Shown here one piece after another: positions 42,648 to 53,083 of a DNA stretch of 64,000 nt. Source of the stretch: Belliella pelovolcani. Its GTDB lineage: Bacteria > Bacteroidota > Bacteroidia > Cytophagales > Cyclobacteriaceae. The stretch spans positions 44,628 through 108,627 of the forward strand of contig NZ_FTOP01000015.1 of NCBI RefSeq assembly GCF_900156785.1, in the 5' to 3' direction. The notes under the pieces were generated by a model, which did no database searches, was not told the origin of the DNA, and saw nothing but the letters and a program-made list of their open reading frames with translations. The translations under genes were made by a program, and so were the position numbers. Within the stretch, counting starts at the first letter, position 1; each line of letters starts with the position of its first letter.

Positions 42648-45600
42648 TTAAAATCCTACATTAATACCCAAAGAGAAAGTCTTAGCCTGTGGTGCAGAGT
42701 AGAAATCATTGCCTTGGAAGACATTACTTGCCAAGTAATCTGCATTCACCTCAGGATCCCATCCTTTGTAATTGGTCAATGTCAACAGGTTCTGTCCTGT
42801 GAAGAACACACGCATGGAGTTTACCTTGAATCTCTCTAACTGTGCTTTTGGAATATTGTACCCAAAAGTCAAGGTTCTCAATCTCAAATAGCTACCATCC
42901 GAAATGTATCTGCTAGATGCCTGACAACCATTACAGTCACCCAATCTCGCCTGAGGAACATCAGTGATGTCTCCTGGATTTTGCCATCTTCTCATTTGGT
43001 CTCTGGTAGAGTTATCAAACCAATCTCCATTTGCGGCAAAGAAACCTCCACCACCATCGAAGATGTCATTGCCATATACACCTTGGAAAAGGATACTCAA
43101 ATCAAAGTTTTTATAGGTCAAGTTATTGGTAATACCTCCAAAGAATTTCGGATTTGGATCACCTACAAATTGTCTTTCAGCCTCGTTGTAGTCATTAGTA
43201 GTCTCAGTTCTTTCTGCATTGGTATAGTAAAGTGCATCGCCATTAGCTGGGTCTACACCTGCATAAGCTGGACCATAAAACACCCCGATTGACTGACCTA
43301 TAAATACGCCATTCAAGAACCTCGAAGAAGCTGGAGGAATGGAAGTCTGACCCGGAGCAAGCTCTCTCACCCTATTGATGTTTCTAGCAAAGTTGAAAGA
43401 TGTATTCCAGGTGAAGTCCTGTCTGGCAACATTGACTGAGTTGAGGACAATTTCCACCCCGTAGTTTTGCATTCTACCGATATTCTGTCTCTGAATATTG
43501 AATCCAGAAGTAGCCGGTACTGGAACATTCAACAATAAATCTGAGGTGTTTTTGTCGTAAAAATCAAGCTCCCCCGTGATTCTATCATTGAATAAGGCGA
43601 ATTCAACCCCCAAGTCCAACTGAGCCGTTTTTTCCCAAGTCAAGTTTGGATTGGGAATCTGTGTTGGTCTCAAACCTGGAATCAAAGCATAAGCTGCCGA
43701 TCCATACAAACCTAGGTGATCAAAGTTCCCAATTTCAGCATTTCCTGTCAGACCATATGAAGCTCTCAACTTTAACAAGCTCAGTTTTTCATTACCTTTC
43801 AAGAAACCCTCTTCTGACAAAATCCAACCCACGGAAGCCGCTGGGAAGAAACCATACTTATTGTTTTCTCCAAATCTAGAAGACCCGTCTATCCTTGCAC
43901 TTAAAGTTGCCAAATATTTATCCGCATACTTGTAATTTACTCTTGTGAAGTAAGACAAGAAAGAGAAGTTGGTCACAGAAGAAGAACCACCTATGATTTC
44001 TGCAGCAGAAGCAAGTGTTCTCAATTCGTCAAGCGGAAATTCTTGCCCCTCAACAAAAGTGAAATATTGATCAGACTTCTGGAAGGACATCCCAGCAATC
44101 GCTTCTAAATTATGCTTGTCAGCAAAATTTTTGGTGTAAGTGAAGTAATTGTTCGTATTGTAATTGAAAATTCTAGTCCATCTAGATCTACCAAAACCAT
44201 TGGTAGAAAGACCAAGATTGGTCCTAGAACCAAAGAATTGCTCTTCATTTTGGTTCATGATATCTACTCCAAACTCAGAGCGGAACCTCAAATCATCTCT
44301 TAATTTGTACTCCCCAAATACATTGGTGATATTTCTAAAAGAAGTATTCAACCATTCTGCATTTTCAGAATCAATCAAGTTGTTGTAATAAGTAGCCGTT
44401 GGTCTATCATACAGCTGCCCATTCAAATCTCTAATGGGAGTGATCGGCGCTAGCGCCACCAATTGCATTGGGTTGTTGAACTGATTATCATCCGCCAATC
44501 TATTATTTTGGGTTCTTGTCAAACCGAAGTTTGCACCAACTGTAAATCGATCAGAAACAGAATGATCTAAATTCAACCTGGCAGAAACTCTTTCAAAATC
44601 ATTTCTGATCAAAATTCCATCCTGCTTGTCATAAGCTCCTGAAAAGAAAAATCTGGTCTTCTCGTCGCCCCCAGAAGCAGAGAAATTTACATTCAACGTG
44701 CCTGCATTAGGATTGAAAGCTTGCTTTTGCCAATCTGTATCTGTTTCTCCTGTTCTCCAATCTGACCAACCAGAGTATCTGTCCAAACGACTATCTACAA
44801 ACTGCAGCTCTGAGCCTGGATAATCAGCAGGATTATTCAATGGATCTGCTCCAAAATAAATCCTATCGATGTTGTTACCCGCCTCTCTCATCAACTCAAC
44901 AAATTCAGAAGCATTCAAAAACTCTCTCAATCTAGTAGGAGAAGACACCCCTCTTTGAATACCCACATTGAACTTGGTTTTACCTTTGGCTCCTGATCTA
45001 GTCGTGATCAAAACTACGCCATTTGCTGCCCGTGCACCATAAATTGCAGCAGCAGAAGCATCTTTCAAAACTTCAAAAGACTCAATATCATTGAAGTTGA
45101 TGTCAGAAAGTGGATTGTAAAGTCCAATCGCACCAGTCGTGGTCATAGGAATACCATCGATCACATAAAGAGGATCATTACCCCCAGAGATAGATGTGGT
45201 ACCACGAACACGGATCTTTACACCTTCTCCCAATTTTCCACTAGAAGATTCTACAAATACACCAGCCATTCTACCTTGAAGTGCTTCTTGGAAGTTGGGA
45301 ACTGGTACAGTTGCCAAGGCATCTCCTTTGACAGAAGCAATATTCCCTGTCAAATCACCTTTGGTAGTACTACCGTAACCCACCACCACTACTTCACCAA
45401 GGGTTTTGGCATCTGGGTTTAGCGTTACGTTGATGGTAGAGGAGCTTCCCACTGCAAATTCTTGGGAAACAAATCCAACAAATGAAAACACCAAGGTTTC
45501 GTTTGCATTGGCTTGTATGGTATACCGACCATCCAAGTCTGAAATCGCGCCACGTGTAGTTCCTTTCACCAAGATATTCACCCCTGGTAGAGGTTCACCA

Positions 45601-45707
45601 TCTTCAGAAGAAATTACCGTCCCCGAAATTTGACGCTGTTGCGCTGTTACTTCTTGATGAAGTACCAAAGCAAAAAGCGCAATAACAAAGAGTAAAGCTT
45701 TTCTCAT
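42648..45707 (-). CDS. SusC/RagA TonB-dependent receptor (pair 2)
   Basis: A 1019-residue receptor with signal peptide (LHQEVTAQ), CarboxypepD-reg-like domain (ISGTVISSEDGEPLPGVNILVKG), plug (VRVRGTTSISGGNDPLYVIDGIPM; FEVLKDASAAAIYGARAANGVVLIT near 205) and a barrel ending INVGF. The N-terminal region is close in wording to pair 1, while the barrel differs. It starts the pair 2 transcript. Confidence 0.94.
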   Translation of the reverse strand: MRKALLFVIALFALVLHQEVTAQQRQISGTVISSEDGEPLPGVNILVKGTTRGAISDLDGRYTIQANANETLVFSFVGFVSQEFAVGSSSTINVTLNPDAKTLGEVVVVGYGSTTKGDLTGNIASVKGDALATVPVPNFQEALQGRMAGVFVESSSGKLGEGVKIRVRGTTSISGGNDPLYVIDGIPMTTTGAIGLYNPLSDINFNDIESFEVLKDASAAAIYGARAANGVVLITTRSGAKGKTKFNVGIQRGVSSPTRLREFLNASEFVELMREAGNNIDRIYFGADPLNNPADYPGSELQFVDSRLDRYSGWSDWRTGETDTDWQKQAFNPNAGTLNVNFSASGGDEKTRFFFSGAYDKQDGILIRNDFERVSARLNLDHSVSDRFTVGANFGLTRTQNNRLADDNQFNNPMQLVALAPITPIRDLNGQLYDRPTATYYNNLIDSENAEWLNTSFRNITNVFGEYKLRDDLRFRSEFGVDIMNQNEEQFFGSRTNLGLSTNGFGRSRWTRIFNYNTNNYFTYTKNFADKHNLEAIAGMSFQKSDQYFTFVEGQEFPLDELRTLASAAEIIGGSSSVTNFSFLSYFTRVNYKYADKYLATLSARIDGSSRFGENNKYGFFPAASVGWILSEEGFLKGNEKLSLLKLRASYGLTGNAEIGNFDHLGLYGSAAYALIPGLRPTQIPNPNLTWEKTAQLDLGVEFALFNDRITGELDFYDKNTSDLLLNVPVPATSGFNIQRQNIGRMQNYGVEIVLNSVNVARQDFTWNTSFNFARNINRVRELAPGQTSIPPASSRFLNGVFIGQSIGVFYGPAYAGVDPANGDALYYTNAERTETTNDYNEAERQFVGDPNPKFFGGITNNLTYKNFDLSILFQGVYGNDIFDGGGGFFAANGDWFDNSTRDQMRRWQNPGDITDVPQARLGDCNGCQASSRYISDGSYLRLRTLTFGYNIPKAQLERFKVNSMRVFFTGQNLLTLTNYKGWDPEVNADYLASNVFQGNDFYSAPQAKTFSLGINVGF

Positions 45708-45751
45708 AAGGTAATTTAGTTTAGTTGAACTGTAAATATTGCGCTATTTAA

Positions 45752-45783
45752 CAAATTATCAAAATACCTGTAAAATGATCAAA
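45752..45783 (-). promoter_or_regulatory. Promoter of SusC/SusD pair 2
   Basis: On the minus strand TTTG (45783-45780), 20 nt, ATAATTTG (45759-45752), close to the consensus, about 45 bp before the SusC start. Confidence 0.6.
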
Positions 45784-45890
45784 AACCATTTAAAATTATA
45801 TTCTATTGTATTTTCTCAATATTTAATAGCGATCATAATCAAATACAACAAAAATAAATTTTGAAATCAAAAAATCAACATACCAAATGG

Positions 45891-45910
45891 GACCAAGCGG
45901 TCTTTTTTTT
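45891..45910 (+). terminator. Orphan rightward terminator in the susC upstream region
   Basis: GACC AAGC GGTC followed by eight T reads as a short plus-strand terminator, but no plus-strand gene lies upstream of it. Region 45784-46183 otherwise holds only AT-rich DNA. Confidence 0.5.
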
Positions 45911-46183
45911 GTTTAAAAGGTGAATTAATAAATTGTTTGGCAAAACAATGCTTTCAATCCACAAAAAGAATTTTATTCCATAAAAAAATCTTATAGATCA
46001 TATTAATTCTGAAACTTTCCCATCTTGGAATGGATACCCTTTTTTTAAAATTTGAGCAATTTAAAATAATTATTTTCAACTGATAAACCATCTTGCTCAA
46101 TACACTATAAAATCCTACTATAATCATTTCAAACACTTCATTCAAACTTCTAGAAAATTTGATCACATACTTCGTTAAAAAAG

Positions 46184-46214
46184 AAAAAGCCATGAAATAA
46201 ATCCATGGCTTTCA
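46184..46214 (-). terminator. Terminator of the outer membrane protein gene
   Basis: AAAGCCATG pairs with CATGGCTTT; on the minus strand it is followed by TTTCTTTTTT. Confidence 0.8.
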
Positions 46215-46234
46215 AAAAGAGCTAATTAGATAAC

Positions 46235-46717
46235 TTAGAATGTAAATCGAATCGACAGTGCAACCTCATCACCCCACCATCCTGTGTAGCCAGAAATATT
46301 GAATGCCGGCTTATAATCTAAGGATAAGTTGATTGGTGCATCGGTGAATTTATAATCTAAACCAATGATTCCATCCAAACCGATCACAGTATAGCTTCTG
46401 TTAGGCTCGCCCCAAGGAGTATTTCCCCTATTAGCATTCCAAGTACCAATATGGGCACCTCCACCATAAAACCAACGCAAACCTCGTACTTCACGAATGT
46501 CATTGTGCACTTCATAGAGACCCGTAATGACCAAGCCTCTCCACCTAGAATGCAAGATACCCTCAATGGCGCCTTTTTCAGTTAGAAAATGTTTCACAGT
46601 CAGACCATTGCCAACACCAGCTCTCAAACCGATCCCCGTGTTGTAACCTTGTGCCAAAGTTTCATTACCTACAGCCATAAAGGCGAGGATTACAAGCGTG
46701 TAAATTACCTTTTTCAT
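46235..46717 (-). CDS. Small outer membrane beta-barrel protein
   Basis: A 160-residue protein with a signal peptide ending at ETLAQ. The mature part alternates hydrophobic and polar residues (YNTGIGLRAGVGNGLTVKHFL, VIGLDGIIGLDYKFTDAPINLSLDYKPAF) and ends with Phe (SIRFTF), the typical end of an 8-stranded barrel. No ligand is inferred. It is transcribed alone after the folate gene. Confidence 0.75.
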   Translation of the reverse strand: MKKVIYTLVILAFMAVGNETLAQGYNTGIGLRAGVGNGLTVKHFLTEKGAIEGILHSRWRGLVITGLYEVHNDIREVRGLRWFYGGGAHIGTWNANRGNTPWGEPNRSYTVIGLDGIIGLDYKFTDAPINLSLDYKPAFNISGYTGWWGDEVALSIRFTF

Positions 46718-46750
46718 GTTTTTGTAGTTTAGAATAAATATATCAAATAA

Positions 46751-47317
46751 TTAAAAGAAAAACACCTCCTGAGGAGTGATGCACAAATCTAAGGGAATAT
46801 CGTGCCATTCTTGATCAATTTTTGTTACAGGCTCAAAAAAACTTACACCCACCTTCAATACTTCCTGATCCAATTTACTCAAAAACCCATCGTAATATCC
46901 TTTACCATAGCCAAGTCTATTCCCTTTTTGGTCGTATGCCAAGAGTGGTACTAAGACCAATTGGATTTGATCTGTCACTACCTCTTTAGCCATTTTTGGA
47001 ATTGGAATACCCCAGCTATCAAATGCTAAATCATCTAAAGTTTCCAAGCGTACAGTCACCAACTCACCTGTCTCAGCCTCCAAAATCGATGTATAAAGTT
47101 GGTACCCTTGATCAAGTAAAGCAGCTATCAAAGGTAAACTGTCAACTTCCTTGAGTCGCTCGATGGATAAAAATACATGCATATGCTTGATCTCAGGATA
47201 TTTCACCAAAAAATCAAGAAAGCGCTGATGAATCAGTTCTGACTTTTCCTGAATCTCAAGCGAAGTCATCGCTGCCCTCTTTTTCCTATGTTCAGCCCTA
47301 ATTTGCTCCTTATTCAT
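46751..47317 (-). CDS. 5-formyltetrahydrofolate cyclo-ligase
   Basis: A 188-residue enzyme that converts 5-formyl-THF to 5,10-methenyl-THF using ATP. The N-terminal REHRKKRAAM-type basic segment and the hallmark RLGYGKGYYDGFLSK near residue 130 are present. It overlaps the bshC stop by 8 nt, so it is coupled to bacillithiol synthesis by transcription. Confidence 0.9.
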   Translation of the reverse strand: MNKEQIRAEHRKKRAAMTSLEIQEKSELIHQRFLDFLVKYPEIKHMHVFLSIERLKEVDSLPLIAALLDQGYQLYTSILEAETGELVTVRLETLDDLAFDSWGIPIPKMAKEVVTDQIQLVLVPLLAYDQKGNRLGYGKGYYDGFLSKLDQEVLKVGVSFFEPVTKIDQEWHDIPLDLCITPQEVFFF

Positions 47318-48878
47318 TTTCCAACTTCAATATCAAATAATTGAAATCCAATGGATCAAAATTAGCCAAAAGTTTAGCGATAAAGCCCTCATCAGCAAGA
47401 TAAAACTTCATCATGTTTTCAACCCTTTCCTGTTGATTTCCATCAGGATACATCATTTGCTTCAAAGTCTGCATCCTATTCAAATCAGTTGCTAACCTGC
47501 GTTCCTCAGCTTTTCTAACCTTACCAGCTAGGTGATCTAATATTTTTATTGTCCTCACCTTGGCCGCCTCAAAAGCTGACTCCAAAGTGGCATCTACTTT
47601 CACAGCTCGTTGCGAAGCCACTGTCATCAACATGGTCAGTTGCTGCTTCTCTTCTGCTAACCTAATATCCAATATGGCATTTTGAGCGACATGCGCTTTT
47701 TTCCATGCTTCAAAATCTAGGAACAATTCCATATCTGACAACCCTAATTGCTCTTGCTTCTTTTGTGCCAAGGGCTCTAAAATGACCGCAAAATTACGAG
47801 GCATCACAGCTGGAAATGGAACCTGATAGTACTCAAAAACACCCTTCAACTGAAACCAATAGGCAACCTCAGCTGGACCACCCAAATAGGCTATATTAGG
47901 AAGAATCATTTCCTGATAAAGTGGCCTCAGCACCACATTGGGGCTGAATCGCTCTGGATGAGATTGGATCAAATCCTTGATTTCTGATTCACTATAGACC
48001 ATGGAAGTATTCAGTACCTGGTACTGACCACCTACCTTTTCTATGCGCTCCCTGACACCCTTATCCATATAGAAAAAATTGATCTCGCGAGGGAAAACCT
48101 GGCTTTTATACCCTAACTGCTCTAGTGCAGCCGTCTTTTCATTTGCCTTTTGAAAAGGTATATGATCTACAAGATCACTTTCCACTACTGGAATCAAGAG
48201 CTTCTTCAAGGCTACATCATTCCCATCAATGATGACCAATCCTTCAGCTGCGAATAAGGTATGAACATACTTTCTTGCAGCTTCTGCTACCGTCTTGGAA
48301 CTGAGATAGGCATCTTTAAAAACTTGATGCGCAAAAGGAACTGTTTTTAGAAACTCCCTGAATGAATCATCAATTTCAAACTCCCCAACTGCACCTTGTT
48401 GGTTGGTATGCCACTGATACTTCTTCCCATCCAATTTGAAATAATTGACTTCATCAAAGTCATGGTCCTCCGCTCCCATCCAATAGACAGGTACAAAATG
48501 GTACTTAGGATACTTTGATTTGAGCTGCTTGGCAAGGTTGATCGTAGAGACGATCTTATAAATAAAGTATAGTGGCCCTGTAAATAAGTTCAGCTGATGG
48601 CCAGTCGTCACCGTAAATGTATGGGCTTCTCCCAAACTTTTGATTTGAGCTAAAGATGCATCAGTCAAGTCTATACCAGCATACTGACGCTCCAATGCTT
48701 CCACCAAGATTTCTCTATTGCTTTGGCTAAACTGCTTTGCTGCTATCAGTTTCTCAAAATTCTCAATCTTAGGAAAGTGACTATAAAACTCCCTCAATTC
48801 ATTTTTCTCTGCCAAGTAGTCTAAAAATAATTGCGAGAATTGGCCGGTACACGCGGGCTCCACTGTAGCTTTAATCAT
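47310..48878 (-). CDS. bshC: Bacillithiol biosynthesis cysteine-adding enzyme BshC
   Basis: A 522-residue protein that adds cysteine to glucosaminyl-malate in bacillithiol synthesis. It has the characteristic VTTGHQLNLFTGPLYFIYKI near residue 95, PVYWMGAEDHDFDEV near 130, and LGGPAEVAYWFQLKGVFEY near 325, then a coiled-coil region near 430-470. The length fits BshC. It is divergent from the copper ATPase. Confidence 0.93.
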   Translation of the reverse strand: MIKATVEPACTGQFSQLFLDYLAEKNELREFYSHFPKIENFEKLIAAKQFSQSNREILVEALERQYAGIDLTDASLAQIKSLGEAHTFTVTTGHQLNLFTGPLYFIYKIVSTINLAKQLKSKYPKYHFVPVYWMGAEDHDFDEVNYFKLDGKKYQWHTNQQGAVGEFEIDDSFREFLKTVPFAHQVFKDAYLSSKTVAEAARKYVHTLFAAEGLVIIDGNDVALKKLLIPVVESDLVDHIPFQKANEKTAALEQLGYKSQVFPREINFFYMDKGVRERIEKVGGQYQVLNTSMVYSESEIKDLIQSHPERFSPNVVLRPLYQEMILPNIAYLGGPAEVAYWFQLKGVFEYYQVPFPAVMPRNFAVILEPLAQKKQEQLGLSDMELFLDFEAWKKAHVAQNAILDIRLAEEKQQLTMLMTVASQRAVKVDATLESAFEAAKVRTIKILDHLAGKVRKAEERRLATDLNRMQTLKQMMYPDGNQQERVENMMKFYLADEGFIAKLLANFDPLDFNYLILKLENE

Positions 48879-49090
48879 GGAATTATTGGGTTGTATGCGA
48901 AGATATTGGGTACAAGTTCAACTAACTTGCTTACAAACCATAAAGTTCGAAAATTTTCTGGTATTACAAGAACGGTTAATTCTTGTTGAATATCTTCAAA
49001 AATTGTATAAAAGGTATTGAACTAAATGGGCGTATTTTTGGGATATGATGATGTCTTTCAGAAAGTATTAGACACTGAAACCAAACGACA

Positions 49091-51286
49091 ATGAAAAAGA
49101 AAGAAATTCCTGTGGATGGCATGAGTTGTGCAGCTTGTGCCGTCTCAATAGAAAATACATTGAAAAACAGTCCTGGCGTAAAGTCAGCCACAGTAAACTA
49201 TGCCAATCATACCGCCATAGTGGAATGGGAAGATTTGGAGACAAGCATTGGAGAATTACAAAAGGCCGTTCAATCTAGCGGATATGATTTATTGATAGGT
49301 GACATTACCCAAGAGGAATTGGATAACAAACAGCAAGAAGCTTATCAAAAACTTAAACAAAAAACGCTTTATGCAGGCATACTGGCCTTCCCTGTTTTTA
49401 TGATCGGGATGTTTTGGATGCACATGCCTTATGGAAATTACATCATGTGGGCATTGACGACGCCCATACTGCTTGCTTTTGGTAACCAGTTTTTCAAAAA
49501 CGCATGGAATCAGACCAAAAACCTGTCCGCCAACATGGACTCTTTAGTAGCTATCAGTACCGGCATCGCTTATTGCTACAGTACTTTCAACACCTTCTTC
49601 CCTGACTTCTTGATCAGTAGGGGGCTTGAGCCACATGTCTACTTTGAAGCAGCCGCGGTGATTCTGTTTTTCATCCTTCTTGGAAAAATGCTAGAAGCAG
49701 GAGCCAAAGCTGGAACAGGTGAGGCCTTAAAAAAATTAATGAGCTTACAGCCAAAGGAATTGATCATCATGGAAAATGGGCTGGAAGTACTCATGAAGAC
49801 TGATGAAGTAAAAAAAGGAGCGCAAGTACTGATCAAACCTGGCCAGAAAATACCTTTGGATGGAAAAATCATCGATGGGGAGTCTTATGTAGATGAGAGT
49901 ATGCTCACAGGAGAGCCCATTCCAGTAGCTAAAACCCCCAACTCCGATGTGTACGCGGGCACGATCAATCAAGCAGGAAGTTTTGTCTTTGTTGTCAATG
50001 CTGAAAGTAGCCAAACTCTCCTCTCACAGATTATCCAAAGAGTAAAAGCCGCTCAAGGATCAAAAGCTCCCGTACAGAAACTTGTGGATAAAATTGCCTC
50101 CATATTCGTCCCAATAGTTTTGGTAATTGGAATTGTCACTTTAATCGTTTGGGGACTCAGCGGAACTACCGATGCTTGGCTCAGAGGGATGTTGGCTATG
50201 ATTACCGTCTATGTGATCGCCTGTCCATGCGCATTGGGTTTGGCTACTCCTACGGCTATCATGGCCGCCATGGGGCATGGAGCAGAGCTTGGCGTATTGA
50301 TCAAAGATGCAGAAAGCCTAGAAAGAGGCACTCAAATTGACACTTTGATCCTAGACAAAACTGGTACGATCACAGAAGGGAAGCCTCAAGTGGAAACTTT
50401 TGAAGCCACTGAGTTTTTTCAAGAAAAAGATAATACTGCGCTCTATAACTTGGAAAAAAAGAGTGATCATCCATTGGCCAACGCCATTTCAGAATACCTC
50501 AAAGGGGATCTCGCTCCTATCCAAAATTTCCAAAGCATCACTGGAAAAGGTGTGGTGGGAGTCTTTCAAGAAGTCACTTACCGCATAGGAAACCTCAAGT
50601 GGCTAAAAGCAGAAAAAGTAATACTAGATGAAAAAGTGCTGAAAAAGGCCGAACAATACCTAGCAGAGGGAGCAATCATCGTATTTGCTGCTAGGGAGAC
50701 AAACTTTCTAGGTTTTTTCAAAATCACCGACCCCGTCAAGCCATCATCTCTCAAGGCCATCCAACAACTCCAAGCCTTGGACATCGAAGTTCAGATGCTT
50801 ACAGGTGATCAAAAAAATACGGCTGCTTTTATTGCCAATGCAGTAGGCATCAGCCAATACGAGGCTGAAATGCTTCCAGAGGACAAGGCCAACTACATCA
50901 AAAACCTTCAAGCCAAAGGCAGAAAAGTAGCAATGGTGGGAGATGGCATCAATGACAGTGAAGCACTGAGTATCGCTGACCTGAGTATTGCCATGGGGCA
51001 AGGGGCAGATATAGCAATGGAAGTAGCAGAGATCACTTTGGTCCATGCTGACTTGATCAAAATACCCCAAGCACTACAACTCACCAGGAAAACAGTAAAA
51101 ATCATCAAACAAAACCTCTTTTGGGCATTTATATACAATGTGATCGGAATTCCTTTGGCTGCAGGTGTGTTATATCCAGCATTCGGCTTCCTACTCAACC
51201 CCATGATCGCAGGAGCCGCTATGGCACTTTCCTCTGTCTCTGTGGTAAGCAATAGCTTGAGGCTTAGAAGAGTTATTAGGGATTAG
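49091..51286 (+). CDS. copA: Copper-translocating P-type ATPase
   Basis: A 731-residue P1B ATPase with one N-terminal metal-binding domain (GMSCAACAVSIE near residue 10). It has about eight membrane helices, the CPC motif in VIACPCALGLATPTA near 375, the TGE loop (MLTGEPIPV near 272), phosphorylation site DKTGTITEG near 420, SDHPLANAI near 458, and GDGINDSEAL near 617. The CPC and CxxC motifs point to Cu+ (or Ag+) efflux. A -7-like TATTTTTG at 49033 precedes it. It is followed by a small CxxC protein. Confidence 0.93.
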   Translation: MKKKEIPVDGMSCAACAVSIENTLKNSPGVKSATVNYANHTAIVEWEDLETSIGELQKAVQSSGYDLLIGDITQEELDNKQQEAYQKLKQKTLYAGILAFPVFMIGMFWMHMPYGNYIMWALTTPILLAFGNQFFKNAWNQTKNLSANMDSLVAISTGIAYCYSTFNTFFPDFLISRGLEPHVYFEAAAVILFFILLGKMLEAGAKAGTGEALKKLMSLQPKELIIMENGLEVLMKTDEVKKGAQVLIKPGQKIPLDGKIIDGESYVDESMLTGEPIPVAKTPNSDVYAGTINQAGSFVFVVNAESSQTLLSQIIQRVKAAQGSKAPVQKLVDKIASIFVPIVLVIGIVTLIVWGLSGTTDAWLRGMLAMITVYVIACPCALGLATPTAIMAAMGHGAELGVLIKDAESLERGTQIDTLILDKTGTITEGKPQVETFEATEFFQEKDNTALYNLEKKSDHPLANAISEYLKGDLAPIQNFQSITGKGVVGVFQEVTYRIGNLKWLKAEKVILDEKVLKKAEQYLAEGAIIVFAARETNFLGFFKITDPVKPSSLKAIQQLQALDIEVQMLTGDQKNTAAFIANAVGISQYEAEMLPEDKANYIKNLQAKGRKVAMVGDGINDSEALSIADLSIAMGQGADIAMEVAEITLVHADLIKIPQALQLTRKTVKIIKQNLFWAFIYNVIGIPLAAGVLYPAFGFLLNPMIAGAAMALSSVSVVSNSLRLRRVIRD

Positions 51287-51368
51287 CTGATTAGGAGATT
51301 AGGGATTAGTTATTGGGGGCTACAGTAGTTTCAAAAAGAGAATAGAATAGACAATAATCAACAATAAT

Positions 51369-51572
51369 ATGAAAACACAACAATTCAAAACTAACGTGAA
51401 ATGCGGCGCTTGTGTAGCGGCCATCACACCAGAAATGTCAAAATTAGAAAATGCTGAGTGGAAGGTAGACTTGAGCCACCCTGATAGAATACTAACTGTC
51501 TCAGGAGCACAAAGTACTGCGGAAATCATCTCAGCCTTGGAAAAAGCTGGTTACAAAGCTGAAGCTATCTAA
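51369..51572 (+). CDS. Heavy-metal-associated domain protein, probable copper chaperone
   Basis: A 67-residue HMA-type protein with metal site KCGACVAAI near residue 11 and a beta-alpha-beta-beta-alpha-beta pattern. It lies 82 nt after copA, with GATTAG words between, so it may share its transcript. It could hand Cu+ to CopA or sequester it; the exact role is inferred. Confidence 0.85.
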   Translation: MKTQQFKTNVKCGACVAAITPEMSKLENAEWKVDLSHPDRILTVSGAQSTAEIISALEKAGYKAEAI

Positions 51573-51671
51573 TCAAACAATTCCTTTAAATTTAAACTTA
51601 ACGTAAATAGGACGATTCAAAATGGCTGCCTATTTCATGTTTATTTTATTAGCTTTGCCCAAAACAATCCT

Positions 51672-52913
51672 ATGATCAATTACCAACAATTTGTACTGGA
51701 TAATGGCCTACAAGTGCTCGTGCATGAAGATCACAGCACCAAGATTGCCGTAGTCAATATCCTCTACAAGGTAGGATCACGCAATGAGATCGAAGGTAAA
51801 ACAGGGCTTGCTCACTATTTTGAGCATTTGATGTTTGGAAGTACCAAGCATATCCCTGTCTTTGATACGGCATTGGAAAAGGTCGGTGGTTCTTGCAATG
51901 CTTTTACCAATACTGACATCACCAATTACTATATCACGCTACCTGCAGTGAATTTGGAAACGGCTTTTTGGCTAGAATCAGACAGAATGATGAACCTAGC
52001 CCTAACAGAAAAAACCATCGAGACCCAGCGAAAAGTAGTCATTGAGGAATTCAAGCAGCGTTACCTCAATCAGCCTTATGGGGATATTTTCCATCATATC
52101 AGAGGACTAGCCTATGACCGTCACCCTTATCAATGGCCTACGATTGGCAAAGAGATAGAAGACATCGTCAATTATAAAAAAGAAGATGTAGAGGAATTCT
52201 ACTTCACACATTACCGTCCTGACAATGCCATTATGGTTGTGGCAGGTGATGTCGCCCTGGAAGAAGTCAAGCGCTTGAGTGAAAAATGGTTTGCAGAGAT
52301 CCCTTCTGGATCTATCCCCAAAAAAACCATCCCCACAGAGCTCCCTCAAGTCAAGAAAAAAACCAAAATTGTAGCAGCTAAAGTGCCTACTGATGCACTT
52401 TATAAGGTCTATCACATGCCAGGCAAGATGCAAGAAGGTTACCTTGAGGCTGATCTGATCACGGATATCATTGGATTTGGTCGCTCTTCTATCCTTGAAC
52501 AGCAGCTAGTCAAAAATGGACACACCTTCGCTTCAATTGGCGCTTATATCCTCGGAACAGTAGATCCTGGACTAATGGTCTTCTCTGGCAAAATGGAGAA
52601 AGGGCGATCAGCAGAAGAGGCGGAGAAGGCTTTGGATGAGGTGGTAGAAGCTTTCAAAAGCAGTAAGATTTCAGATACTATTCTTCAGAAAGTGAAAAAT
52701 CAAGCTGAAGCCATGAAAACCTACGAATCCATCCAATTGTTGAATAGGGCCATGAGCTTGGCATATTACGCCCATTTGGGCAACCCTAACTATTACCAAG
52801 AGGAGTACGAAATCAAAACCCGCATTCCTTCGGACAAAATCATCCATTGGGCCAACACAATATTACAAGAAGAAAATGCTTCGGTGATATATTATAAAAG
52901 TGTAAATAAATAA
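51672..52913 (+). CDS. M16-family zinc metallopeptidase
   Basis: A 413-residue protein of the insulinase/processing-peptidase family. The inverted zinc motif HYFEHLMFGS (HxxEH) is near residue 48, with the third ligand Glu in the downstream helix near 125 (KVVIEEF). The two-domain half-size (about 420) is usual for bacterial M16B subunits, which often pair with a second inactive subunit not present here. No signal peptide is seen at the chosen start. Confidence 0.9.
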   Translation: MINYQQFVLDNGLQVLVHEDHSTKIAVVNILYKVGSRNEIEGKTGLAHYFEHLMFGSTKHIPVFDTALEKVGGSCNAFTNTDITNYYITLPAVNLETAFWLESDRMMNLALTEKTIETQRKVVIEEFKQRYLNQPYGDIFHHIRGLAYDRHPYQWPTIGKEIEDIVNYKKEDVEEFYFTHYRPDNAIMVVAGDVALEEVKRLSEKWFAEIPSGSIPKKTIPTELPQVKKKTKIVAAKVPTDALYKVYHMPGKMQEGYLEADLITDIIGFGRSSILEQQLVKNGHTFASIGAYILGTVDPGLMVFSGKMEKGRSAEEAEKALDEVVEAFKSSKISDTILQKVKNQAEAMKTYESIQLLNRAMSLAYYAHLGNPNYYQEEYEIKTRIPSDKIIHWANTILQEENASVIYYKSVNK

Positions 52914-53083
52914 TTTATTCATCTTGAGTGAGTATGGTATAGTTATTCATTGATATTTATACCGCTAATGCGAAGATGATGTTGGTAAATTATATACCAA
53001 TTAGACGCTGAAATTCAAGTATTAAGCTCAAGTTAAAAGTATCGATCAATAAAAAATTGACATAAAGATTCCTTACAAGAAAA

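Noticed and set aside
45954..46193. A 79-residue minus-strand ORF
   Set aside because: Low-complexity AT translation overlapping a terminator, with no family resemblance.
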